From positions 310,001 to 374,000 of the forward strand of contig CAWFXI010000003.1 of NCBI GenBank assembly GCA_963819685.1: a DNA stretch of 64,000 nucleotides, given 5' to 3'. Shown in pieces: positions 44,712-53,791 of this stretch. This stretch comes from CAIUGU01 sp963819685. Its GTDB lineage: Bacteria; Pseudomonadota; Gammaproteobacteria; Steroidobacterales; Steroidobacteraceae. The notes beneath the pieces were generated by a model. It worked only from the letters and a program-made list of their open reading frames with translations, made no database searches and was not told the origin of the DNA. The position numbers were made by a program, and so were the translations under genes. Position 1 is the first letter of the stretch. The number at the start of each line of letters is the position of its first letter.

Positions 44712-46964
44712 ATGAACAAGCGCCGAACGGTTTTACCGTTATTCTTCGCGAGTCTGGTCGGAGTAGTGGGTGGGGGCGCCAATGATGGCGCTTTGGCGCA
44801 AGGCAACCCCGGTGCCAATCGAAGCGGTCAGCCCGCTGAAGGGGCTGCTCGACTGATGGAAGAGATTACGGTGACCGCCCGCCGACGCGCGGAGAGTGAG
44901 CTCGAGACTCCCGTATCCATCTCCGCATTTACGGGTGAGGCGCTGGAGTCCCGTGGTATCGACAACTTCGTCACGATGGATGCCTATATTCCCAACCTGA
45001 GCATAGGCGGGGCGGCGGCCCGCGGAACCAGCATGGCATCGATGTCGATCCGCGGTATCGGCAACTGGCAGCCCAGCATCTACTCCGATCCGACAGTCGG
45101 CATTTACGTGGACGACGTTTACTACGCCAAGATCTCCGGGGCATTGCTCGATCTCGTGGACGTCGAGCGGTTGGAAGTGCTTCGCGGCCCACAGGGGACC
45201 TTGTTTGGCAAGAACACGATGGGTGGCGCCATCCGTTACTTCACCGTCCAGCCGAGCAGTGAGTTCGGAGGATATGCAAAAATGACAGTGGGCAACTACA
45301 GTCGGCAGGACATCGATGCTGCAGTCAATTTGCCACTGGCCGATGATTTTGCTGTGCGGCTCGCAGGTACGCTCAGACAGCGCGACGGCTTCGTGACCCG
45401 CATCGTTGATGGCGTTGAGACCGGCAATATCGACAACCAGGCGATACGACTGCAGGCGCGCTGGACGCCCGGTGCCTGGGATGTCAAAGCAAGCTTCGAC
45501 GATACGGTTACCAAGAACAACGGTCCTGCCCGTGATATTCCCTACACCTGCCCTTGGGTGCCGGGTGCAGGACCGGGCACAAACTGCCTCTTTCCGTTCC
45601 TGTATTTTCTGAACACGGGGCAAGTATTCGATGACCGCTGGGTTACCGCTGACCCATACACCGTCTATGGTGGTGAGCGGGATCGCGAGGACACGCGCCG
45701 GCAGGGAGCAAGCCTCAATTTCGGGCGGTCTTTTGGCGACGTCGCATTCAGGTCCGTGACCGGATGGCAAGACGGTGACCAATACGATCTGACTGACTGG
45801 GATGGCACTCCACTCGGCGTCTTTGAGCAGCGCAATCAGATCAACTACGACTACTGGACCCAGGAATTCCAGTTTTCGGGCAACACCGCAGGCGGCCGCC
45901 TGAACTGGGCCGCAGGCGTGTTCTATTTCACGGAAGATTCCACCAGCTACACGGTGCCAGGGGGACTGACGTTCGGTCTCCCCACGGCAGTTCCTGCCGA
46001 AGAGCACCGGGAAAGCACCAGTACCGCGGTCTATGCCCAGGGGACATTCTCAGCAACCGAGAGATTGGACGTTACCCTCGGTGTACGCTACACCGAAGAC
46101 AAGGAAGACCGCAGTTCGTTGAACGGTACGGTAACTGATGTGCAGAAGGGCACGTGGGATACGGTCGACCCAAAGCTGAGCTTCGAGTTCGATTTCAGTG
46201 AAAAAGTAATGGGCTATGTCTCGGCGTCCCGGGGTTACCGCCCAGGAACGTTCACCGAGTACCCAGATGAAAACGGGGTCAGCCAGCTGCGGCTCGTCGA
46301 CCCGGAAACGCTTTGGAACTACGAGGTCGGCCTCAAAGGCCGGTTCCTCGACGACCGTTTGCAGATTACTGCCGACGTATTCAAGGGCGACTACGACGAT
46401 ATCCAGGTCGCAACGGTTCATCCGGACCCATTGACGGGTACCGTGTACGGCCTGATCGAGAATGCCGCCAAGGCCCACGTGAACGGCGCGGAATTCGAAT
46501 TCCGGGCGCTATTGGGAGAAAGCCTGATAGTTCGCGGATCCTACGGGTACCTCGATACAGGCTACGACGAGCTCGGCCCGGCGGTCGCCCTCGGCGTTGT
46601 AAATTCAAAGTTCATCCGCGCACCTGAAAACTCGTATTCCATCGGCCTTCAGTACGTGACCAGCAAGGTCGCCGGTGGCGAACTCTCGGCGAATATCGAT
46701 TACGGCTGGAAGGGTGACCAGGAAACCACGAATACGGGAACGAACAACGTGACAATCGAAGCATATGGATTGTTGAACGGTCGTCTACAGTACAAGCCAG
46801 CTGGAGAGAGTTGGACTGTAGCGTTGATCGGGACCAACCTTCTGGATGAGGAGTATCTCATCGGGGGTTTCGATTCCGCGATCAAGGAAGGCATCGTGGG
46901 CATCGTTCACCAGGATCGCGGACGACCGCGTGAATACGGCGTGCAACTCGCGGTTGACTTCTGA
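44712..46964 (+). CDS. TonB-dependent outer-membrane receptor, copy 3
   Basis: A 750-residue intact receptor. Signal peptide about residues 1-29 (FFASLVGVVGGG, end DGALAQ). The TonB-box-like LMEEITVTARRRAESELETP precedes a plug with SIRGIGNWQPSIYSDPTVGI and VDVERLEVLRGPQGTLFGKN. The barrel shows FDFSEKVMGYVSASRGYRPG and GTNLLDEEYLIGGFDSAIKE, ending EYGVQLAVDF. It is more divergent from the other three (ITVTARRRAE instead of IVVTAQRVE), so it may take a different ligand. GGGAG lies nine bases before ATG 44712. It is followed after 27 bases by a WEGD gene and is divergent from XRE regulator 2. Confidence 0.92.
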   Translation: MNKRRTVLPLFFASLVGVVGGGANDGALAQGNPGANRSGQPAEGAARLMEEITVTARRRAESELETPVSISAFTGEALESRGIDNFVTMDAYIPNLSIGGAAARGTSMASMSIRGIGNWQPSIYSDPTVGIYVDDVYYAKISGALLDLVDVERLEVLRGPQGTLFGKNTMGGAIRYFTVQPSSEFGGYAKMTVGNYSRQDIDAAVNLPLADDFAVRLAGTLRQRDGFVTRIVDGVETGNIDNQAIRLQARWTPGAWDVKASFDDTVTKNNGPARDIPYTCPWVPGAGPGTNCLFPFLYFLNTGQVFDDRWVTADPYTVYGGERDREDTRRQGASLNFGRSFGDVAFRSVTGWQDGDQYDLTDWDGTPLGVFEQRNQINYDYWTQEFQFSGNTAGGRLNWAAGVFYFTEDSTSYTVPGGLTFGLPTAVPAEEHRESTSTAVYAQGTFSATERLDVTLGVRYTEDKEDRSSLNGTVTDVQKGTWDTVDPKLSFEFDFSEKVMGYVSASRGYRPGTFTEYPDENGVSQLRLVDPETLWNYEVGLKGRFLDDRLQITADVFKGDYDDIQVATVHPDPLTGTVYGLIENAAKAHVNGAEFEFRALLGESLIVRGSYGYLDTGYDELGPAVALGVVNSKFIRAPENSYSIGLQYVTSKVAGGELSANIDYGWKGDQETTNTGTNNVTIEAYGLLNGRLQYKPAGESWTVALIGTNLLDEEYLIGGFDSAIKEGIVGIVHQDRGRPREYGVQLAVDF

Positions 46965-46991
46965 TCACGAACGGGCAAACGGAGACGTCGG

Positions 46992-47801
46992 ATGCGGACA
47001 CCAAGAACGGCGAAGGCGATGCGGGCGCAGGAGGTGCTGAAGGTGGCAGCCGATCGCCCGTCTACCGTGGCAGCATTAATGATTGTCTTGATCGCTCCGA
47101 TCGCCGCGTGCACGCAATCAGCTCCCGGTTCATCGCCGCAAGGACGCAACTGGGCGGAAATCGCGAAGTTACCTGACTGGAGCGGCGTGTATGAACTCGA
47201 GTTTGCGCCCCAGAGTCCGGCCGAACTCACACCGAAAGCCGCAGAGCGGTCCAAAGCCTATGCGGAACGCCTCGCGCGCGGCGAGAACATAACGTCTGAA
47301 ATCGCCAACTGTGTCCCGCCCGGGTTGATCGGCATCATGGCCCAGCCTTATCCGATTGAGTTCCTGTTCACGCCTGGAAAAGTGACGATCGCGATCGAAA
47401 CACACAGTCAAATGCGCCGCATCTTCACGGACGGGCGGTCTCATTCGGAGGATCCGGACTTGTTCTGGCAAGGAAATTCCATCGGACGATGGGAAGGCGA
47501 TACGCTCGTCGTGGATACCATCGGTCTGGACCCGGCGGCGCCGCCCGGTGACCAGATCATGCCGCCTGGCCTCCGCTTCACCGATAAAGCCCATGTCGTC
47601 GAGAGGATCCAGATGGTCGATGACGACACCCGGATCCGGATCACCACCACGGTCGATGACCCCGAGGTTCTCCTCAAGCCCTGGACGTTCGTTCGCAATT
47701 ACCTGCGACACCGCGACTGGGATATCAGGGAGTACACCTGCCAGCAGAACAATCGCGATGCCGCGGACAGCGAGGGTCGTGCCAGCATCAGGCTCGAATG
47801 A
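46992..47801 (+). CDS. WEGD-family lipoprotein in the receptor 3 module
   Basis: A 269-residue lipoprotein. A basic N-terminus precedes a hydrophobic segment and lipobox APIAACTQ (Cys about residue 40). The domain starts LPDWSGVYELEFAPQSPAEL rather than DLTGTW, then shows NCVPPGLIGIMAQPYPIEFL, RRIFTDGRSHSEDPDLFWQG and NSIGRWEGDTLVVDT, and ends HVVERIQMVDDDTRIRITTT, RDWDIREYTCQQNNRD. Its order relative to DUF6152 is reversed: here WEGD comes first and overlaps the DUF6152 frame region. GGAG lies eight bases before ATG 46992. It is outer-membrane or periplasm anchored. Function unknown. Confidence 0.87.
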   Translation: MRTPRTAKAMRAQEVLKVAADRPSTVAALMIVLIAPIAACTQSAPGSSPQGRNWAEIAKLPDWSGVYELEFAPQSPAELTPKAAERSKAYAERLARGENITSEIANCVPPGLIGIMAQPYPIEFLFTPGKVTIAIETHSQMRRIFTDGRSHSEDPDLFWQGNSIGRWEGDTLVVDTIGLDPAAPPGDQIMPPGLRFTDKAHVVERIQMVDDDTRIRITTTVDDPEVLLKPWTFVRNYLRHRDWDIREYTCQQNNRDAADSEGRASIRLE

Positions 47802-47845
47802 GTCGCTTCGCGCCCTTTGGAAACGGTATCAAACGAGGAACAAAC

Positions 47846-48268
47846 GTGAGGACAATGAAAACTTCATGCCTGGCACTGGCAGCGGCCATTTTGGCGGGCG
47901 CTCCTGCTTTCGCGCATCATGCTGCTGTCATGTTCGACTTCTCTGAGCAGAACCGGAAGAAGATCCAGGGTGTCGTCAAGGAATTCCAATGGACCAATCC
48001 CCATAGTTGGATCGTGCTCGTCGTCAAGAACGGGTCTGGACAGACGGAAGAATGGAATTTCGAAGGCATGAGCCCCAGCTATCTCAGCCGTCACGGTTGG
48101 ACCAAGCGTACGCTGGCGCCCGGTGCTGAAATCGGCATGAACTTCGCGCCGATGAAAGATGGTCGCAAAGGCGGCTTTACGATCAATGTGATCATGCCGG
48201 ACGGAAGCGTGTTGCAGGAATTGCCAGTGCCAGGCGATGCTCCGCCCCCGCAAAATAATCAGAGATGA
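47846..48268 (+). CDS. DUF6152 family periplasmic protein, copy 4
   Basis: A 140-residue exported protein starting at GTG 47846, which has GAGG seven bases upstream; ATG 47855 is an alternative. Signal peptide ends GAPAFA and the mature chain begins HHAAVMFDFSEQNRKKIQGV (H24). The NPH motif lies in EFQWTNPHSWIVLVVKN, and the C-terminal block NFAPMKDGRKGGFTINVIMP lacks the IHP His. Last gene of the receptor 3 module; about 195 bases then separate it from the cys operon. Sequence is closest to copy 2 by the EFQWTNPH segment. Confidence 0.85.
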   Translation: MRTMKTSCLALAAAILAGAPAFAHHAAVMFDFSEQNRKKIQGVVKEFQWTNPHSWIVLVVKNGSGQTEEWNFEGMSPSYLSRHGWTKRTLAPGAEIGMNFAPMKDGRKGGFTINVIMPDGSVLQELPVPGDAPPPQNNQR

Positions 48269-48462
48269 CGATCGGGCCGATCCCTGCGAGCGGGTTCGAA
48301 GAGAAGAAGTCACTGCACGGCGGTTTTGGCCAGGTCGAATGAGGGCGTCTGACACTTAAGGTCTACGTGCTGCCGGCCGACCCTGTCTTCCCTTCCACCC
48401 CGGCATCTCCTCATATCCATTCCCTATTTCGGTGACAAATTGGTCGCTGTACAGTTCTGATC

Positions 48463-50121
48463 ATGTACAGGTACGACGAAATCGACCAGCGGCTGGTGGA
48501 TGAGCGGGTGGCGCAGTTCCGCGACCAGACCCGTCGCTTTCTCGCAGGGCAGCTGTCCGAGGACGATTTCCGCGCGTTGCGCCTCCGGAATGGCCTTTAC
48601 ATTCAACGGTTTGCACCGATGCTGCGGGTGTCGATCCCGTACGGCCTGCTGTCCACGAAGCAGCTCAGGATGCTGGCCCGGATCGCGCGTGAGTACGACA
48701 AGGGCTTTGGGCATTTCAGCACCCGTCAGAACATCCAGTACAACTGGCCGAAGCTCGAGACCGTTCCGGACATCCTCGAATTGCTCGCCAGCGTGCAGAT
48801 GCACGCCATCCAGACCAGCGGCAATTGCATCCGCAATGTCACCGCAGATCACTTCGCCGGCGTTGCGCCCGATGAACTCGATGATCCGCGTCCGTGGTGC
48901 GAAATCATCCGCCAGTGGGCGACGCTCCATCCCGAATTCTCGTACCTGCCACGCAAGTTCAAGATTGCCGTGACGGGTTCGCCACAGGACCGAGCCGCTT
49001 CGAAGGTGCATGACGTCGGCCTCAATCTGCGGCGTAACGCAGCCGGCGAGATCGGCTTCGAAGTGCTGGTAGGCGGCGGTCTGGGCCGCATGCCGATGAT
49101 CGGCCACGTGATCCGCGACTACCTCGCGCCGCGTGACCTGCTCGCGTACCTGGACGCAATCCTGCGCGTGTACAACATGGGTGGTCGTCGCGACAACATT
49201 CACAAGGCCCGCATCAAGGTGCAGGTGAAGTCGCTGGGCCCCGCGAAATTCCGCGAGCTGGTCGAGGCAGAGTTCGAGAAGTCGCGCGATATCGCTCCGG
49301 TGCTGACCGACGAGGAAATCGCGCGCGTCAAGGCTCACTTCGTGCCACCGCAGTACGAGTCTCTGCAGGACGAGGACGTCGTCACCGGTGCCGGCAACGA
49401 ATTTCGCAACTGGTACCAGCGCAATACGCGCAAACACAGGATTACGGGCTACCGAGCCGTGGTCGTGTCGCTGAAGTCCCCGACGCGGCCGCCCGGCGAC
49501 ATCACGGACGTCGAGATGGAAAAGGTGGCCGATCTCGCCGACCAGTATTCGTTGGGGCTGGTGCGCTCGACACATGACCAGAATCTGATCTTCGCCGATG
49601 TGCGCCAGCGGGATCTCAAAGCCGTCTGGCAGGCGTTGAAGGCCATCGACCTCGCAACGCCGAATATCGGCACATTGACCGATATGATCGCGTGCCCCGG
49701 CCTCGATCTTTGCAGTCTTGCGAATGCCGGCACGATCGATGTCGCCCGGCAGATCAACGAACGCTTCGATGATCTCGACTATCTGTACGACATCGGCGAT
49801 GTCGAACTCAAGATGTCCGGCTGCATGAATGCCTGCGGTCATCACCACGTCGGTCATATCGGCATCCTCGGCGTCGATAAGAGCGGCGAGGAGTGGTATC
49901 AGATTACCCTTGGCGGTTCGGCGGGGGGTCAGGACGCGGCGCTTGGTACCGTCATCGGTCCGTCCGTCGCGAAGAACGAAGTCGCTGAAACGCTGGACCG
50001 GTTGTTGCGCGTTTATCTCGAACAGCGGCAGGAAAACGAGCGCTTCGTCGATACGTTCCGCCGCATTGGTGTTGCTCCCTTCAAGGCCCGAGTATATGCC
50101 CCAGCTGATCAGGCAGCGTGA
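48463..50121 (+). CDS. cysI: Nitrite/sulfite reductase, sulfite reductase hemoprotein subunit
   Basis: A 552-residue siroheme-[4Fe-4S] enzyme reducing sulfite to sulfide. Two pseudo-symmetric halves: N-terminal LRLRNGLYIQRFAPMLRVSI and GFGHFSTRQNIQYNWPKLET, then GVAPDELDDPRPWCEIIRQW. Cluster ligands are C411 and C417 in ACPGLDLCSLANAG, and C454 and C458 in KMSGCMNACGHHHVGHIGI. The ferredoxin-like C-terminal half is complete. It is the first gene of a seven-gene operon with DUF934, cysH, cysG, cysK, a flavin reductase and a MFS transporter. Electron donation by the flavin reductase at 53784 via ferredoxin is likely, because no cysJ-like flavoprotein is present. Confidence 0.95.
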   Translation: MYRYDEIDQRLVDERVAQFRDQTRRFLAGQLSEDDFRALRLRNGLYIQRFAPMLRVSIPYGLLSTKQLRMLARIAREYDKGFGHFSTRQNIQYNWPKLETVPDILELLASVQMHAIQTSGNCIRNVTADHFAGVAPDELDDPRPWCEIIRQWATLHPEFSYLPRKFKIAVTGSPQDRAASKVHDVGLNLRRNAAGEIGFEVLVGGGLGRMPMIGHVIRDYLAPRDLLAYLDAILRVYNMGGRRDNIHKARIKVQVKSLGPAKFRELVEAEFEKSRDIAPVLTDEEIARVKAHFVPPQYESLQDEDVVTGAGNEFRNWYQRNTRKHRITGYRAVVVSLKSPTRPPGDITDVEMEKVADLADQYSLGLVRSTHDQNLIFADVRQRDLKAVWQALKAIDLATPNIGTLTDMIACPGLDLCSLANAGTIDVARQINERFDDLDYLYDIGDVELKMSGCMNACGHHHVGHIGILGVDKSGEEWYQITLGGSAGGQDAALGTVIGPSVAKNEVAETLDRLLRVYLEQRQENERFVDTFRRIGVAPFKARVYAPADQAA

Positions 50122-50578
50122 ACTGGTCGCCGACGACTGGCGCAGCATCGACGACGACCCTCAAGGTCGCGAACGGGCGCTGATCATCCCGTTTGCCCGC
50201 TGGCAGGCGGAGCGGGAGCAGTGGTGGTTGTGGGATGGCAAGCTGGGTGTGCGCATCGGCCCGACTGATCCCGTGGAAGCGTTGGAGCGCGATTTCCTCA
50301 GAGTCTCGCTCGTCGCGATTGAATTCGGCGGCATCGGCGAAGGTCGCGGTTACACCCAGGCGCAGTTGCTCAGACGACGCTACCGCTTCACCGGCGAGAT
50401 CCGTGCTGTCGGCAAGATCCAGCGCGACCAGCTCTTCTATATGGCCCGCTGCGGCTTCGATGCCTTCGAACTCCCCGACGGGGCTGACATTGCGGCCGCC
50501 CTGGCTGCCTTCGGCGATTTTTCCGTGAAGTATCAGGACTCCAGCGATCAGGGGCTGGTCTTGAGGCGGCGCGCATGA
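50096..50578 (+). CDS. DUF934 protein, sulfite-reduction associated
   Basis: A 160-residue cytosolic protein. It begins MPQLIRQRELVADDWRSIDD and contains RALIIPFARWQAEREQWWLW, VRIGPTDPVEALERDFLRVS, VAIEFGGIGEGRGYTQAQLL and a conserved RRRYRFTGEIRAVGKIQRDQ. Members of this family almost always follow cysI and are thought to assist sulfite reductase or its electron supply; the biochemical role is not established. ATG 50096 overlaps cysI by 26 bases, and the stop overlaps cysH by four (ATGA), so it is translationally coupled to both. Confidence 0.9.
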   Translation: MPQLIRQRELVADDWRSIDDDPQGRERALIIPFARWQAEREQWWLWDGKLGVRIGPTDPVEALERDFLRVSLVAIEFGGIGEGRGYTQAQLLRRRYRFTGEIRAVGKIQRDQLFYMARCGFDAFELPDGADIAAALAAFGDFSVKYQDSSDQGLVLRRRA

Positions 50579-51324
50579 CGACCAAAGATGAACTGTCTCC
50601 CCGCCTTGAGGAGCTTGTGCGCCACTCCAGCGCGCAGCTTGCCCAGGCTGTCAGGGACTATGGCAAGGTCGTGTATTCCAACAGCCTGGGGCCCGAGTCG
50701 GCCGTGCTGATGGACCTGATCTGCGCGCACGCCCCTGAAATCGAATTGTTCACCATCGATACCGGGCGCCTGCCGGATGAAACGCTCGCGTTGCTCGATC
50801 GCATCGAGCGCCGCTATGAGCGCCGGATCAGGGTCTATTACCCGGACAGCGCCTCCGTCGAAGCCTATGTCCAGGAGAACGGGATCAACGGTTTCTACGC
50901 CGGCCTTGAGGAGCGGCAATCCTGCTGCCACATCCGCAAGGTCGAGCCGTTCAAGCGCGCAGTCGCAGGCTACAAGGCCTGGATCACCGGCGTCCGCCGC
51001 GAGCAGTCGGCCGAGCGTGCCAAAGGCGAAGAACTGTCGTGGGACGACCGCTACGAAATGTGGAAGATCAGCCCGCTGCTCGACTGGACGGAAGAAGACG
51101 TGTGGGCCTATATCAAGGCTCGCAATCTGCCGTACAACCCGTTACACGATAAGGGCTATCCCAGCATCGGCTGCGCACCCTGCACGCGAGCGGTGGAGCC
51201 GGGCGCCGATCCGCGTTCAGGCCGGTGGTGGTGGGAGAATGCAGACACCCGCGAGTGCGGACTGCAGCCACGTCGCCGCGTGATCCCGATCAAGGTCGAG
51301 CCACGTCGCGCCGCCGGCGCGTAA
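50575..51324 (+). CDS. cysH: Assimilatory APS/PAPS reductase
   Basis: A 249-residue thiol-dependent reductase of adenylylated sulfate. Nucleotide-binding PP-loop region is KVVYSNSLGPESAVLMDLIC. Cluster cysteines C117-C118 (RQSCCHIRKVEPF) and C200-C203 (CAPCTRA) mark the [4Fe-4S] class that prefers APS. The catalytic Cys228 is in ECGLQP, near the C-terminus. GVRREQSAERA and KISPLLDWTEEDVWAYIKAR are also conserved. The start overlaps DUF934 (ATGA). It delivers sulfite to CysI, and cysG follows after eight bases. Confidence 0.94.
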   Translation: MTTKDELSPRLEELVRHSSAQLAQAVRDYGKVVYSNSLGPESAVLMDLICAHAPEIELFTIDTGRLPDETLALLDRIERRYERRIRVYYPDSASVEAYVQENGINGFYAGLEERQSCCHIRKVEPFKRAVAGYKAWITGVRREQSAERAKGEELSWDDRYEMWKISPLLDWTEEDVWAYIKARNLPYNPLHDKGYPSIGCAPCTRAVEPGADPRSGRWWWENADTRECGLQPRRRVIPIKVEPRRAAGA

Positions 51325-51332
51325 TACAGCAC

Positions 51333-52778
51333 ATGGAATACTTCCCGATCTTCCTGCGTCTTGCGGGTGAGCCCGTGCTGGTCGTCGGCGGCGGCGAGGT
51401 CGCTGCGCGCAAAGTCGATCTGCTGCTCAAGGCGCGCGCGGATGTCACGGTGGTGGCGCCCGAACTGGCACCGCGACTTGCAGCGCTCGCCAGTGCCAAT
51501 GCCATTGCCCATGTGTGCGGCGAATTCCAGCCCGAACATCTGCACGGTGTGCGGCTCGCTATTGCCGCAACGAACCGCCACTCAGTCAACGCCTGGGTGG
51601 CGCACCAGGCGGAAGCCCAGGGCATCAATGTCAATGTCGTCGATGATCGCGAGCTGTCGCGTTTCATCATGCCCGCCATCATCGATCGCTCCCCGATCAT
51701 CGCGGCAGTCACGAGCGGCGGCGACGCCCCGGTGCTGACACGGAGGCTTCGCGAAAAGCTCGAAGCGTTTCTGCCGCATCGATTGGGCGACCTGGCAAGA
51801 TTCGCGGGTAGTCTGCGGGCCACCGTGAAGCAGCGTTTGACCGAGGCACCGGCGCGGCGGCGCTTCTGGGAGAAATTCTTCGATGGCCCGCTCGCTGCCG
51901 ACGTGCTCGCGGGACGCGATCACGGGACGGTTTTCCGCTCGGTCGAAGCCAGTCTGCTGGCAGCGGAAAGCCGGGTGCCAGTTCAGCCAGGCAGTGGTGA
52001 GGTCGCACTGGTTGGCGCTGGTCCTGGTGATCCGGGCCTGTTGACGTTGCGAGCCCTCAGGGTGCTGCAGAACGCCGACGTCGTGCTCTATGACCGGCTC
52101 GTATCGAACGATGTGCTTGATCTTGCACGCCGCGATGCGATGCGCATCTATGTAGGCAAAGTGGCGGGTGGCTCATCAGGTTCGCAGGCAGAGATCAATG
52201 CACTGCTGGTGAAGCTTGCACTCGAAGGCAAACGTGTCTGCCGGTTGAAAGGCGGGGATTCATTCATTTTCGGACGTGGTGGCGAAGAACTCGAAGCGCT
52301 GGTGAAGCACGGCATCCGCTTTGAAGTCGTACCGGGGATCACTGCAGCGATCGGCTGCGCCGCTTATGCAGGCATTCCGCTTACGCATCGCGAGCATGCC
52401 CAGTCGTTGACGTTCGTCACGGGTCATGGCAAGGACGATGGCGAGATGCAGGTGGACTGGGAAGCGCTGGCCAGGCCGAACCAGACCATCGTGTTCTACA
52501 TGGGACTCAAGTCTCTCGGGAAGATCGTCGCGCAACTGCGTGCGCATGGTGCACCCGAGCATCGTGCCGTGGCGGTGGTAGAGCAGGGCACTTGTGCGGC
52601 GCAGAAGATCGTAACGGGTACGCTGGCTTCGCTCGAGCGGCAAGTTGCGGCAGCGGGACTTGATTCCCCGAGCCTTCTGATCGTGGGTGAAGTCACCCGG
52701 CTGCACGAAACGCTCAACTGGTTCCAGTCCGCGGCGGACACGGATGAAAATCTGTCTGCAGGGAGGCTGTCGGCATGA
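51333..52778 (+). CDS. cysG: Siroheme synthase, trifunctional CysG
   Basis: A 481-residue protein. The N-terminal dehydrogenase/ferrochelatase module (about 1-150) has MEYFPIFLRLAGEPVLVVGG and VNVVDDRELSRFIMPAIIDR. The C-terminal uroporphyrinogen-III C-methyltransferase starts about residue 225: VALVGAGPGDPGLLTLRALR, VVLYDRLVSNDVLDLARRDA, RLKGGDSFIFGRGGEELEAL and VVPGITAAIGCAAYAGIPLT. It makes siroheme for CysI from uroporphyrinogen III. I chose ATG 51333; the frame is open upstream through cysH. The stop overlaps cysK by four bases (ATGA). Confidence 0.95.
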   Translation: MEYFPIFLRLAGEPVLVVGGGEVAARKVDLLLKARADVTVVAPELAPRLAALASANAIAHVCGEFQPEHLHGVRLAIAATNRHSVNAWVAHQAEAQGINVNVVDDRELSRFIMPAIIDRSPIIAAVTSGGDAPVLTRRLREKLEAFLPHRLGDLARFAGSLRATVKQRLTEAPARRRFWEKFFDGPLAADVLAGRDHGTVFRSVEASLLAAESRVPVQPGSGEVALVGAGPGDPGLLTLRALRVLQNADVVLYDRLVSNDVLDLARRDAMRIYVGKVAGGSSGSQAEINALLVKLALEGKRVCRLKGGDSFIFGRGGEELEALVKHGIRFEVVPGITAAIGCAAYAGIPLTHREHAQSLTFVTGHGKDDGEMQVDWEALARPNQTIVFYMGLKSLGKIVAQLRAHGAPEHRAVAVVEQGTCAAQKIVTGTLASLERQVAAAGLDSPSLLIVGEVTRLHETLNWFQSAADTDENLSAGRLSA

Positions 52779-53791
52779 GCAGCATTGCCAGAGGCTTTGC
52801 GGATGCCGTTGGCTCCACACCGCTTATCCGGCTGGGTGTCCTGAGCGACGAGAGCGGCTGCGAGATTCTCGCCAAGGCCGAATTCATGAATCCGGGCGGT
52901 TCGGTAAAGGACCGCGCAGCGCTGGCCATCGTCGAGGACGCCGAGCGCAGCGGCCGGCTCAAGGCCGGTGGCACCGTAGTCGAAGGCACGGCCGGCAATA
53001 CCGGCATCGGACTCGCCCATGTCTGCAATGCACGGGGCTACAGGCTGGTCATTGCGATGCCGGACAACCAGTCCGAGGAAAAATTCAGGTTGCTCGAAAC
53101 GCTGGGTGCAGATGTACGTCGCATCAAGACCGTTCCATACAGCGATCCGAATCACTATCAGCGCGTGGCGCAGCGGCTCGCGCTCGAAATTCCGGATGCC
53201 GTCTGGGCAAACCAGTTCGACAATACGGCGAACCGCGATGCGCATGAACGCACCACCGGCCCCGAGATCTGGGAACAGACGGACGGCCGGATCGACGCGT
53301 TCGTCACGTCTACTGGAACCGGCGGCACACTCGGCGGCGTTTCGCGGTACCTGAAGAAGCGCAACCCCAGGGTGCTCACGGTGCTCGCTGATCCCCAGGG
53401 CAGTTCCCTGTACGAATGGGTCCTGCACGGTCAGCTGAAGGCCACCGGCCCGGGTTCCATTACCGAAGGTATCGGCATCGGGCGTGTCACCGCCAATCTC
53501 GAGGGAGCGCCGCTCGATACAGCTGTACACGTCGACGATGCCGAGTGTGTAAAGTACGTCTATCGGCTGCTCAGGGAAGAGGGCCTCTTCCTGGGCAGCA
53601 CCAGCGGCGTCAATGTGGCGGCCGCCATGCAGGTTGCCCGTCGTCTGGGTCCCGGCCACACGATCGTCACGATCCTGTGCGATACGGGAGCCAAGTATCA
53701 ATCACGCCTTTTTGACCGCGAATGGCTGGCGGAGAAAGGCCTCAACGAGAGTGTCCAGAGTGTCGACCCCCGGATCCGAGCCCATGGTTGA
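52775..53791 (+). CDS. cysK: Cysteine synthase (O-acetylserine sulfhydrylase)
   Basis: A 338-residue PLP enzyme making cysteine from O-acetylserine and sulfide. PLP Lys is K45 in FMNPGGSVKDRAALAI, and EGTAGNTGIGLAHVCNARGY is the substrate loop. TSTGTGGTLGGVSRYLKKRN binds the phosphate. The mid-region VWANQFDNTANRDAHERTTG follows the cysteine synthase A pattern. It overlaps cysG by four bases and the flavin reductase by eight, so sulfide from CysI is captured by a product of the same transcript. An N-terminal region of normal length. Confidence 0.93.
   Translation: MSSIARGFADAVGSTPLIRLGVLSDESGCEILAKAEFMNPGGSVKDRAALAIVEDAERSGRLKAGGTVVEGTAGNTGIGLAHVCNARGYRLVIAMPDNQSEEKFRLLETLGADVRRIKTVPYSDPNHYQRVAQRLALEIPDAVWANQFDNTANRDAHERTTGPEIWEQTDGRIDAFVTSTGTGGTLGGVSRYLKKRNPRVLTVLADPQGSSLYEWVLHGQLKATGPGSITEGIGIGRVTANLEGAPLDTAVHVDDAECVKYVYRLLREEGLFLGSTSGVNVAAAMQVARRLGPGHTIVTILCDTGAKYQSRLFDREWLAEKGLNESVQSVDPRIRAHG

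Noticed and set aside
48269..48462. Riboswitch upstream of cysI
   Set aside because: No conserved SAM or cobalamin riboswitch pattern could be recognised in about 195 bases.
48424..50148. Long minus-strand open frame opposite cysI
   Set aside because: Antisense shadow of a strongly conserved gene in GC-rich DNA; no domain or start signal.
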